Assembly (NCBI RefSeq): GCF_003574465.1
Contig: NZ_QOWC01000064.1
Span: forward strand, 1-38,758
Direction: 5' to 3'
Source: Methylobacterium crusticola
GTDB taxonomy: Bacteria; Pseudomonadota; Alphaproteobacteria; Rhizobiales; Beijerinckiaceae
DNA: 38,758 nucleotides
Of this stretch, positions 32,303-38,754 are shown piece by piece. The position numbers and the translations under genes were made by a program. The notes under the pieces were generated by a model. That model saw only the letters and a program-made list of their open reading frames with translations. It ran no database searches and was not told the DNA's origin. Each line of letters opens with the position of its first letter. Position 1 is the first letter of the stretch.

Positions 32303-32402
32303 CCGTCCAGCTTCCTGGATGTCGAGTGGTCTCTGTCCACTCTGTTTGATGCCTCCCTGTACGACTTAATCCAGCCGCCCTTCGGGGCGGCTTTCTTTTT
32401 TC
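32303..32402 (+). ncRNA. Candidate CtrA-controlled trans-acting small RNA (~100 nt)
   Basis: Transcription from the CtrA-box promoter would give ~100 nt with three stem-loops. Hairpin 1: CGTCCAG (32304-32310) pairs with CTGGATG (32315-32321), loop CTTC. Hairpin 2: GAGTGG (32324-32329) pairs with CCACTC (32337-32342), 7-base loop TCTCTGT. Then an unpaired linker (32343-32372) with CCTCCC at 32352-32357, able to pair with Shine-Dalgarno sequences, and a perfect 8-bp terminator hairpin with T tract. No ORF or start codon with ribosome binding site lies in it. Structure and CCUCCC linker resemble known alphaproteobacterial sRNAs (cuckoo, AbcR, GsrN types), but I cannot assign it to a named family. 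Alternative: a long DUF1192 3' UTR. Confidence 0.65.
32373..32402 (+). terminator. Strong intrinsic terminator
   Basis: AGCCGCCC (32373-32380), tetraloop TTCG, and GGGCGGCT (32385-32392) form a perfect 8-bp stem, followed by TTCTTTTTT (32393-32401). It is the only hairpin in the window with a true T tract. It faces the + direction and isolates rcdA from anything transcribed upstream. Confidence 0.9.
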
Positions 32403-32451
32403 CCCGTGCCGCCGCCCGGCCGCGGGAGCCTGCGGGCCCGCCCGGCGTTCT

Positions 32452-32465
32452 CGTTAAGGTTAACG
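32452..32465. promoter_or_regulatory. Palindrome CGTTAA-GG-TTAACG upstream of rcdA
   Basis: A perfect 14-bp dyad, AT-rich in GC-rich surroundings, ~117 bases before the rcdA start. The TTAA half-sites resemble CtrA half-boxes but their 2-base spacing differs from the 7-base consensus, so a different regulator or CtrA half-site binding is possible. It is a candidate operator for rcdA. Confidence 0.45.
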
Positions 32466-32581
32466 TTTCCTTTCCGGCGCGGACGGGCCGCCCTGGCGCT
32501 ATCGTTGCGCCGAAGCACGGGAGAGCGACGCGGCCGTCCCATGGCGGGACGGGCGCGGGCCACGGCGGCACAGGAGGGGTC

Positions 32582-33109
32582 ATGGGCGGGATGGACGTGA
32601 TGTTTCGGGACGTGCAGGCGACGGTGCGGTTCGGCGAGACGTTCGTGGCCTCGGACGGGTTCAAGGCCCTGTTCCGCGAGGGCATGGCCCTGGTCGAGGA
32701 CACGGCCGCCTATCTCGACGGGCCCGGCCGCGACGAGTCGCGCCTGCTCGCCCGGCACGCGGCCCTGTCCTACGCGAGCGAGAGCATGCGCCTGACGACC
32801 CGCCTGATGCAGATCGCCTCCTGGCTCCTGGTCCAGCGGGCCGTGTCGGAGGGCGAGCTGACCCTGAGCGAGGCCGCCCAGGAGAAGACCCGGGTGCGCC
32901 TGTCCAACGCCGAGGCGGGCGAGAGCGACCCGCGGCTCATCGCCGAGCTGCCCCTGTCGCTCCAGGCGCTGGTCGGGCAGTCGAAGCGCCTGCACGACCG
33001 CATCCTGCACCTCGACCGCCTGATCTCCGACGACCGCCCGACGCCCGAGCCGCGCGTGAGCCCGGTCTTCGCCCAGCACGACATGCTGCGCTCCGCCTTC
33101 CGGGCCTGA
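32582..33109 (+). CDS. rcdA: DUF1465 family protein, RcdA-type regulator of CtrA proteolysis
   Basis: A 175-residue, mostly helical protein: VRFGETFVASDGFKALFREGMALVEDTAAYLDGPGRDESRLL, then LSYASESMRLTTRLMQIASWLLVQRAV and LSNAEAGESDPRLIAELPLSLQALVGQSKRLHDRILHLDRLI. This is the DUF1465 family to which Caulobacter RcdA (~177 residues) belongs. RcdA is an adaptor that, with CpdR and PopA, helps ClpXP degrade CtrA during the swarmer-to-stalk switch. The C-terminal ~20 residues look flexible. AGGAGGGG four bases before ATG fixes the start. The family name is fairly certain; the CtrA role in this organism is inferred from Caulobacter. The CtrA box at 32266-32280 lies upstream. Confidence 0.85.
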   Translation: MGGMDVMFRDVQATVRFGETFVASDGFKALFREGMALVEDTAAYLDGPGRDESRLLARHAALSYASESMRLTTRLMQIASWLLVQRAVSEGELTLSEAAQEKTRVRLSNAEAGESDPRLIAELPLSLQALVGQSKRLHDRILHLDRLISDDRPTPEPRVSPVFAQHDMLRSAFRA

Positions 33110-33129
33110 CGCGGGCGCCGGGACCGCGG

Positions 33130-33156
33130 GTCCCCGCCCCTCGCCGGGGCGGGGAC
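33130..33156. terminator. Perfect hairpin between convergent rcdA and the SDR gene
   Basis: GTCCCCGCCCC (33130-33140), loop TCGCC, and GGGGCGGGGAC (33146-33156) form an 11-bp perfect stem in the 85-base gap between two convergent genes. No T tract. Likely acts for both directions. Confidence 0.5.
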
Positions 33157-33194
33157 GGAGCCCGCCGTCGCGGCGGCCGGATCGGCCGCGGCGG

Positions 33195-33977
33195 TCAGAT
33201 CGACCGCGGCGCCCCGCCGTCGACCCGGATCATGCTCCCGGTGACGTAGGAGGCCCGCTCCGAGGCGAGGAAGCAGGCGACGTCCGCGAATTCCTGGACC
33301 CGCCCGTAGCGCTTGGCCGGGATCGCCGCGCGGGCGGCCTCGGCGATCTCGGCCGGGCTCCGGCCCTGCGCCTTGGCGTTGGCGGCGTCGAGCTCGCCCG
33401 TGCGGTCGGTCTCGATGCGGCCCGGCAGAATCATGTTGACGGTGACGCCCTCGGCCGCGACCTCGGCCGAGAGGGTCTTGGCCCAGCCGGCGATCGAGGC
33501 GCGCAGCGCGTTCGACATCACGAGGTTCGGGATCGGCTGCTCGACGCCGCTCGAGGCCACGACCACGATGCGCCCGAACCCGGCCTGGCGCATGCCCGGC
33601 AGCACCAGCCCGGCGAGGCGGAAGACCGGCACCACCATGGCGTCGAATTGCGGCCCCCAGGCCTCGGGCGCCACCGTGAGCGCGGTGCCGGCCGGAGGCC
33701 CGCCGGTGTTCGCCACCAGGATGTCGACGCCCCCGAGGTGCTCCGCCGCGGCGGCGTGGATCGCCTCGACGTTGTCCGTCAGGCTGCCCGCGAAGGCGTG
33801 GGCGCGGCCGGCGCCGCGGGCGTTGATCGCCGCCACGGCCTCGTCGAGGCGCTCGCGGGTGCGGGCGGTGAGCATCACGTCCGCGCCCTCGGCCGCGAGG
33901 GCCTCGGCGATGCCGCGGCCGAGGCCGCGGCTGGACGACAGGACGAGGGCGCGCTTGCCCTTGAGGCCGAGATCCAT
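33195..33977 (-). CDS. SDR family protein lacking the catalytic Tyr-Lys pair
   Basis: A 260-residue protein that looks like a 3-oxoacyl-ACP reductase: LVLSSSRGLGRGIAEALAAEGADVMLTAR and LVANTGGPPAGTALTV, with the C-terminal SYVTGSMIRVDGGAPRSI. The cofactor motif is SSSRGLG instead of TGxxxGIG. At the active site (VVVASSGVEQPIPNLVMSNALRASI), counting 13 from Ser142 gives Ser155 where Tyr is expected, and Arg159 where Lys is expected. This matches a known divergent SDR subgroup (BKR-like, imperfect cofactor motif and tetrad). Whether it is an active reductase is open. It is separated from argH by 30 bases on the same strand, so cotranscription is likely. Confidence 0.85.
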   Translation of the reverse strand: MDLGLKGKRALVLSSSRGLGRGIAEALAAEGADVMLTARTRERLDEAVAAINARGAGRAHAFAGSLTDNVEAIHAAAAEHLGGVDILVANTGGPPAGTALTVAPEAWGPQFDAMVVPVFRLAGLVLPGMRQAGFGRIVVVASSGVEQPIPNLVMSNALRASIAGWAKTLSAEVAAEGVTVNMILPGRIETDRTGELDAANAKAQGRSPAEIAEAARAAIPAKRYGRVQEFADVACFLASERASYVTGSMIRVDGGAPRSI

Positions 33978-34007
33978 GGGGTTTCCTCCTCTGTGGTCTT
34001 CGCGAGT

Positions 34008-35399
34008 TCAGGCCGCCGTGCCGGCGAGCCTCTGGAGCCAGCGCTCGGCCTGGGCCCGCACGTTGGCGGGCGCCGTGCCGCCGTAGCTGGTGCGACTCGA
34101 CACCGAGTTCTCGACGCCGAGCACGTCGTAGACGGCGGCCGTGATGCGCGGCTCCTCGGCCCGCATCGCGTCGAGGGGCAGCGCCTCGAGGCCGACGCCC
34201 CGGGCGGCCGCGAGGCCGACGAGGCGCCCGGTGACGTGGTGGGCGTCCCGGAAGGCCAGGCCGAGCTCGCGCACCAGCCAGTCGGCGAGGTCGGTCGCGG
34301 TGGCGTAGCCCGAGCCCGCCGCGGCCCTCAGCACCTCCGGCACCGGCTGGAGGTCCCGCACCATGCCGGCCATGGCGGCGAGGCAGAGCGAGAGGGTCTG
34401 GAGCGCGTCGAAGGTGCCCTCCTTGTCCTCCTGCATGTCCTTCGAGTAGGCGAGCGGCAGGCCCTTCATGACGATCAGGAGCCCGGAGAGAGCGCCGATG
34501 ACCCGGCCGGACTTCGCCCGCACCAGCTCGGCGGCGTCGGGGTTGCGCTTCTGCGGCATGATCGAGGAGCCGGTGGTGAACCGGTCGGAGAGCTTGACGA
34601 AGCCGAACTGCGCCGAGGTCCAGACCACGATCTCCTCGGCGAAGCGCGACAGGTGCACGGCCGCGATGGCGGCGGCCGAGAGGGCCTCGAGGGCGAAGTC
34701 GCGGTCGGCGACGGAATCGAGGGAGTTCGCGGTCGGCCGGTCGAAGCCGAGGGCCGTGGCGGTGGCGTGGCGGTCGATCGGGAACGAGGTGCCGGCGAGG
34801 GCCGCGGCCCCGAGCGGGCACTCGTTGAGGCGCGCCCGCGCGTCGCGGAACCGGCCGCGGTCGCGGCCCAGCATCTCCACGTAGGCGAGCAGGTGGTGGC
34901 CGAACGTCACGGGCTGGGCCGATTGCAGGTGGGTGAAGCCCGGCATCACCGTGCCGGCCTGCGCGAGCGCCGTCTCGGCGAGCGCCCGCTGGAGCTCGGC
35001 CGCCTGGGCGTCGAGCTGGTCGAGGGTGTCGCGCACCCAGAGCCGCATGTCGGTGGCGACCTGGTCGTTGCGGGAGCGGGCGGTGTGGAGCCGCCCGGCG
35101 GCCGGGCCGACGATCTCCCGCAGCCGGCTCTCCACGCTCATGTGGATGTCCTCCAGCTCGCGCGCGAACGTGAAGGTGCCGGCCTCGATTTCGGCCTGGA
35201 CCGTCTTGAGCCCGGCCTCGATTGCGGCCACATCCTCGGCCGGCAGGATGCCGGCACTCCCCAGCATGGCGACGTGGGCGAGCGAGCCCCGGATGTCCTG
35301 GGGGGCGAGGCGCTTGTCGAAGCCGATGGAGGCGTTGATCTCCTCCATGATCTCGGCGGGGCCGCTCGCGAAGCGCCCGCCCCACATCCGGTTGCTCAT
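34008..35399 (-). CDS. argH: Argininosuccinate lyase
   Basis: A 463-residue enzyme, last step of arginine synthesis (argininosuccinate to arginine and fumarate). Starts MSNRMWGGRFASGPAEIMEEINASIGFDKRL; has the DIHMSVESRL and HTARSRNDQVATDMRLW segments, GFTHLQSAQPVTFGHH, and the signature GSSIMPQKRNP at about residues 275-285. GAGG lies about 8 bases before the ATG. The start codon at 35399 overlaps that of the divergent tlpA gene; the argH leader and promoter must lie inside the tlpA coding region. Confidence 0.96.
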   Translation of the reverse strand: MSNRMWGGRFASGPAEIMEEINASIGFDKRLAPQDIRGSLAHVAMLGSAGILPAEDVAAIEAGLKTVQAEIEAGTFTFARELEDIHMSVESRLREIVGPAAGRLHTARSRNDQVATDMRLWVRDTLDQLDAQAAELQRALAETALAQAGTVMPGFTHLQSAQPVTFGHHLLAYVEMLGRDRGRFRDARARLNECPLGAAALAGTSFPIDRHATATALGFDRPTANSLDSVADRDFALEALSAAAIAAVHLSRFAEEIVVWTSAQFGFVKLSDRFTTGSSIMPQKRNPDAAELVRAKSGRVIGALSGLLIVMKGLPLAYSKDMQEDKEGTFDALQTLSLCLAAMAGMVRDLQPVPEVLRAAAGSGYATATDLADWLVRELGLAFRDAHHVTGRLVGLAAARGVGLEALPLDAMRAEEPRITAAVYDVLGVENSVSSRTSYGGTAPANVRAQAERWLQRLAGTAA

Positions 35400-36045
35400 G
35401 TCCACACCTCGTGTCAGGTCCCCGACGACCACCCGCCTCGCCGTCGGGGGCGGCCTCCTCGCGGCGGCGCTCGCCCTCGGGGCCGCCCTATACGGGACGG
35501 CCGGCGGCGGCGCCAGCGCCGCCTGCCCGCTCGCCTCCGCGACCGCCCGGCGCGTGGCCCCGCTCGCCCGCGGCGAGGTGGCGGCGCTCCAGGTCGTCTC
35601 CGACCCCAAGCCGGCGCCGGCCATCGCCTTCACCGGGCCGGACGGGCAGCCGCGCACGCTCGCCGACCTCAAGGGCCGCACGGTGCTCCTGAACCTGTGG
35701 GCGACCTGGTGCGCGCCGTGCAAGGCGGAGATGCCGGCCCTCGACCGGCTGCAGGGGGCGCTGGGGGACAAGGATTTCGAGGTGGTGGCGCTCAACCTCG
35801 ACACCCGCAACCCCGACCGGCCGCCGCTCTGGATGAAGGAGAACGGGATCACCCGCCTGGCGTACTATGCCGACCCGGCCGGGCGGGCGCTGCCGGTGCT
35901 GCAGCAGGGCGGCGAGGTCGTCGGCCTGCCCACCACCTTCCTGATCGACCCGGCCGGCTGCGGGATCGGGGTGATGAAGGGCCCGGCCGAGTGGGCGAGC
36001 GAGGACGCGCTGGCGCTGGTGCGGGCGGCGCTCGGGCGGGGGTGA
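35398..36045 (+). CDS. tlpA: TlpA-like periplasmic thioredoxin, thiol:disulfide interchange
   Basis: A 215-residue membrane-anchored thioredoxin. An uncleaved signal anchor (LAVGGGLLAAALALGAALYG, about 14-33) leads to a periplasmic domain with the thioredoxin active site WATWCAPCK (Cys105, Cys108) and a GLPTTFLIDPAG cis-Pro region. Two further Cys (Cys43 and one in PAGCGIG) are typical of TlpA. TlpA reduces copper chaperone and CoxB proteins for cytochrome oxidase assembly in Bradyrhizobium. It shares overlapping start codons (CATG) with argH and shows no obvious ribosome binding site upstream. The same argH/tlpA neighbourhood is common in Rhizobiales. Confidence 0.88.
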   Translation: MSTPRVRSPTTTRLAVGGGLLAAALALGAALYGTAGGGASAACPLASATARRVAPLARGEVAALQVVSDPKPAPAIAFTGPDGQPRTLADLKGRTVLLNLWATWCAPCKAEMPALDRLQGALGDKDFEVVALNLDTRNPDRPPLWMKENGITRLAYYADPAGRALPVLQQGGEVVGLPTTFLIDPAGCGIGVMKGPAEWASEDALALVRAALGRG

Positions 36046-36069
36046 GCCGCCCGGCAGGCGTGGCTCGGA

Positions 36070-36381
36070 TCAGGGGGCCTGGCAGCTCTCGTGGCCCCAG
36101 CTCAAGCCGTCTCCCGGGCGGACCTTCTCGGGCGCTCGTTTCCGCTCGCTCCAGGCGCGGATCGACAGTTTCTCGGTCGGCGAGAGACGTGCGGTCTCCG
36201 CCGGATCGAGCTGTGCCGGCGTCTTGATGCCGGGCAGCGCACCCAGGCCATCGATTGCCGGCTTGTCGCCTTCCACGACGAAGACGTGGTCGGAGAATTC
36301 CTGGGTCCTATGCGCCTGCCGCAGAGCCAACCACGTGCTGGCATCCGCCTCGGCAGGGTCGAGGATCATGACCTGTTCCAT
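36070..36381 (-). CDS. Hypothetical protein, separated from its ribosome binding site by an IS
   Basis: A 103-residue protein (MEQVMILDPAEADAS...GHESCQAP), soluble in appearance, no signal or membrane segment; I do not recognise a family. Codon use is consistent with a real gene but GC is lower than in tlpA and nhaA. The IS element ends one base before its ATG. Rejoining the flanks puts AGGAGG 6 bases before this ATG; at present that site is 900 bases away, so translation is probably impaired. In the uninterrupted state it would follow a small ORF by one base. Confidence 0.55.
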   Translation of the reverse strand: MEQVMILDPAEADASTWLALRQAHRTQEFSDHVFVVEGDKPAIDGLGALPGIKTPAQLDPAETARLSPTEKLSIRAWSERKRAPEKVRPGDGLSWGHESCQAP

Positions 36382-36382
36382 C

Positions 36383-36385
36383 TCA
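36383..36385. repeat. Target site duplication TCA, left copy
   Basis: TCA at 36383-36385 directly abuts the left inverted repeat, and the same TCA stands at 37292-37294 after the right one. A 3-bp TNA duplication is the habit of the IS1031/IS427-like branch of the IS5 family. Confidence 0.75.
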
Positions 36386-37291
36386 GTGCCCGTTTGAGAA
36401 TGGCTATGGGTGGCAGATGCGTTGGATGAGCAGGCTTCCCATGGCCAGGTAGATCATGGCCTCTGACACATCACAGCGCTCCTCGTAGTCGCGCACCAGC
36501 CGCCGCCAGCGCATCATCCAGCCCAGGGACCGCTCGACCACCCAACGCCGTGGAAGCACATGAAACCCTTGCTGGCCCTCAAGCTTGCGCACGATCTCCG
36601 GCACGAAGTCGCGATAGGCCGCCGCGCTCATCAGGTGACCGCGGTCGTAGGCGCCATCAGCGAACAGGTGCTTGAGCCAGGGCCAGCGGCGACGGATGGC
36701 CGTGATGATCGCCTCGGCGCCCGCCGCATCCTGCACGTCGGCGGTCGTGAGATGCACCATCAGTAGGCGCCCGTCCGTATCCACCGCGACGTGGCGCTTG
36801 CGACCCTTGATGCGCTTGCCGGCGTCATAGCCTCCTCCGTGGGGAGCGCCGGGCGCCTTCACGCTTTGACTGTCGATCACGCCGGCTGACGGGCTTGCTT
36901 CGCGTCCGACCCGCTCGCGATCCAGCATCAGGGCGACGTCGTGCAGCGTTCGGAACAGCAGGCGGCGGACGAAGCGGCGGAACCACCAGTAGACCGTCTG
37001 CCACGGGCCGAAGTGGGTCGGCAGCATGCGCCAGGAGCAGCCGGCGCGGGCGAGGTAGCGCAGGGCGTTGAGGATCTCGCGCAAGTCCACCTTGGGTATG
37101 CGTCCGCGTGTGGCGGGTTTGGGCAGCAGGGGCGCGATATGCTGCCATTCGGCATCGGACAGGTCGCTCGGGTAGCGCCGCCGCGTTTCGAAGGTGGTCT
37201 GGCGCGCACGGTGTTGGTTTGTCCACATCCCCTGGAGATGGTTCCCGAATTCGCACTCCGCAAACTGACATGCCCATTCTCAAACGGGCAC
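36386..37291 (-). mobile_element. Complete IS5-family insertion sequence, 906 bp
   Basis: Perfect 18-bp terminal inverted repeats (GTGCCCGTTTGAGAATGG at 36386-36403; complement at 37274-37291) enclose a single intact transposase ORF on the minus strand. TCA target duplications flank both ends. All parts needed for movement look intact, and the perfect ends suggest a recent insertion. It lies exactly at the border between two small minus-strand ORFs. Confidence 0.93.
36404..37228 (-). CDS. IS5-family transposase (DDE)
   Basis: A 274-residue DDE transposase. N-terminal RRYPSDLSDAEWQHIAPLLP and REILNALRYLARAGCSWRMLP; catalytic Asp119 (GVIDSQSVK), Asp191 (LFADGAYDRG) and Glu232 (RRWVVERSLGW), followed by the usual RWRRLVRDYEER. 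Single unbroken frame, so no programmed frameshift is needed. The stop codon follows directly after the left inverted repeat. GC is lower than in the chromosome around it. Confidence 0.95.
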   Translation of the reverse strand: MWTNQHRARQTTFETRRRYPSDLSDAEWQHIAPLLPKPATRGRIPKVDLREILNALRYLARAGCSWRMLPTHFGPWQTVYWWFRRFVRRLLFRTLHDVALMLDRERVGREASPSAGVIDSQSVKAPGAPHGGGYDAGKRIKGRKRHVAVDTDGRLLMVHLTTADVQDAAGAEAIITAIRRRWPWLKHLFADGAYDRGHLMSAAAYRDFVPEIVRKLEGQQGFHVLPRRWVVERSLGWMMRWRRLVRDYEERCDVSEAMIYLAMGSLLIQRICHP

Positions 37292-37294
37292 TCA
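37292..37294. repeat. Target site duplication TCA, right copy; also the stop codon of a small minus-strand ORF
   Basis: TCA at 37292-37294 is the second copy of the target duplication. On the minus strand it reads TGA and ends the small ORF described next. Confidence 0.75.
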
Positions 37295-37384
37295 GGCCTC
37301 CTGTGCGACGCCGGTCGCCGCGGGCATCGTGTAGCCGAGATGGTCAGGCGTCTCGGCGCACATGGCCCACGCGTTGCGCTTCAT
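37292..37384 (-). CDS. Small ORF ending at the IS insertion site, unknown
   Basis: A 30-residue frame (MKRNAWAMCAETPDHLGYTMPAATGVAQEA) ending with TGA at the target site. The open frame extends further upstream to 37531, so the real start could be earlier. No family is recognised and no good ribosome binding site precedes either start. Its 3' end carries AGGAGG (37297-37302), the ribosome binding site that, before the insertion, served the 103-residue gene. It may be a short leader, a small gene or a remnant. Confidence 0.25.
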   Translation of the reverse strand: MKRNAWAMCAETPDHLGYTMPAATGVAQEA

Positions 37385-37557
37385 GATGCATGACACGCCG
37401 CCACCCGCGGCGCACTTGTCACAGTCAAGGTTCGGATAGCGCAAAACTGTTTTCCGAAAACGAAATGCTGCCGATCGGGACATGCTGCGGGAACGGCGGA
37501 GTCTGGCGATGCCGTCCCGCGTTGATCCCACACAGGTTTCCTGGCAGGCGGGGCGCC

Positions 37558-38754
37558 ATGCAGACGACCCCCTCCCCCCGCCGCCTGCCCCGCCCGCTCT
37601 CGGCCCTGCGCAGCCTCCTCGTCAGCGGCGCCGGCGGCGGCCTCGTCCTCATGGCGAGCGCCGTGCTCGCCCTGATCGTGGCGAACGGCCCCCTCGGCCC
37701 GGCCTACGCGCAGGCGCTGCACGCCGCAATCGGCCCCATGAGCCTGCTGCACTGGATCAACGACGGCCTGATGGCGGTCTTCTTCCTGCTCGTCGGGCTC
37801 GAGATCAAGCGCGAGGTCCTGGACGGGGGCCTGCGCACCTGGCCCGACCGCGCCCTGCCGGGCATCGCGGCGCTCGGCGGCATGGCGGTGCCGGCCCTCG
37901 TCTACGTGGCGATCAACGCCGGCACGCCCGCGACCCTGCGCGGCTGGGCCATCCCGGCCGCCACCGACATCGCCTTCGCGCTCGGGGTCCTGGGCCTGCT
38001 CGGGTCCCGGGCGCCGGTCTCCCTGAAGGTGTTCCTGACCGCCCTCGCGATCCTGGACGATCTCGGCGCGGTGCTCATCATCGCGCTGTTCTACACCGCC
38101 GACCTGTCCTGGCCGGTGCTCGGCCTCGCCGCGGCCGTCCTCGCCATGCTGGTCACCCTCAACCGGGTGGGCCTGCGGCGGCTCGGGCCCTACCTGATCC
38201 TCGGCGCCGCGCTCTGGCTCCTGGTGCTGCGCTCGGGCCTCCACGCCACGGTGGCGGGCGTGCTCCTGGCCCTCGCGATCCCGCTCCGGGCGAGCCCGGG
38301 CCGGCCCGACGACAGCCGCTCGCCCCTGCACCGCCTCGAGCACGCGCTCCAGCCCTGGGTGGCCTACCTGATCCTGCCGGTGTTCGGCTTCGCCAACGCC
38401 GGGGTGTCGCTGGCCGGGCTCGAGGCCGGCGCGCTCCTCGCCCCCGTCACCCTCGGGGTGGCGTCGGGGCTGTTCGTCGGCAAGCAGATCGGGGTGCTCG
38501 GCGGCATCTGGCTCGCCGTGCGGGCGGGCGTCGCCCACAAGCCGGCGGGCGCCGGCTGGCGCCACATCTACGGCGTGTCGCTGCTCTGCGGCATCGGCTT
38601 CACCATGAGCCTGTTCATCGGCGGCCTTGCCTTCGCCAGGCAGCCGGAGTTCGACACCGAGACGAAGCTCGGCGTGCTCGCCGGCTCGCTGCTCTCAACG
38701 CTCGCCGGCGCGCTGGTCCTGTCGCTGGGCTCCCGCCGCGGGGCCCCGGGCTGA
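37558..38754 (+). CDS. nhaA: Na+/H+ antiporter NhaA
   Basis: A 398-residue membrane protein with about 12 helices. The ion-binding Asp pair is present as Asp167-Asp168 in AILDDLGAVLIIALFYT, and Asp137 in PAATDIAFALGVLGLL matches the third conserved acidic position. GLEIKREVLDGGL and GKQIGVLGGIWLAV are family segments. It exchanges Na+ for H+ for pH and salt balance. ATG 37558 (MQTTPSPRR) is preferred over a longer in-frame start at 37390, whose added 56 residues have no NhaA character. The gene is complete; its stop lies four bases from the window end. Confidence 0.95.
   Translation: MQTTPSPRRLPRPLSALRSLLVSGAGGGLVLMASAVLALIVANGPLGPAYAQALHAAIGPMSLLHWINDGLMAVFFLLVGLEIKREVLDGGLRTWPDRALPGIAALGGMAVPALVYVAINAGTPATLRGWAIPAATDIAFALGVLGLLGSRAPVSLKVFLTALAILDDLGAVLIIALFYTADLSWPVLGLAAAVLAMLVTLNRVGLRRLGPYLILGAALWLLVLRSGLHATVAGVLLALAIPLRASPGRPDDSRSPLHRLEHALQPWVAYLILPVFGFANAGVSLAGLEAGALLAPVTLGVASGLFVGKQIGVLGGIWLAVRAGVAHKPAGAGWRHIYGVSLLCGIGFTMSLFIGGLAFARQPEFDTETKLGVLAGSLLSTLAGALVLSLGSRRGAPG

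Noticed and set aside
37411..37426. Near-palindrome CTTG...CAAG before nhaA
   Set aside because: Arms are imperfect and no known regulator site is matched.
37390..37557. N-terminal extension of NhaA from an upstream ATG
   Set aside because: The 56 added residues are low-complexity and unlike the family N-terminus; ATG 37558 fits the known length.
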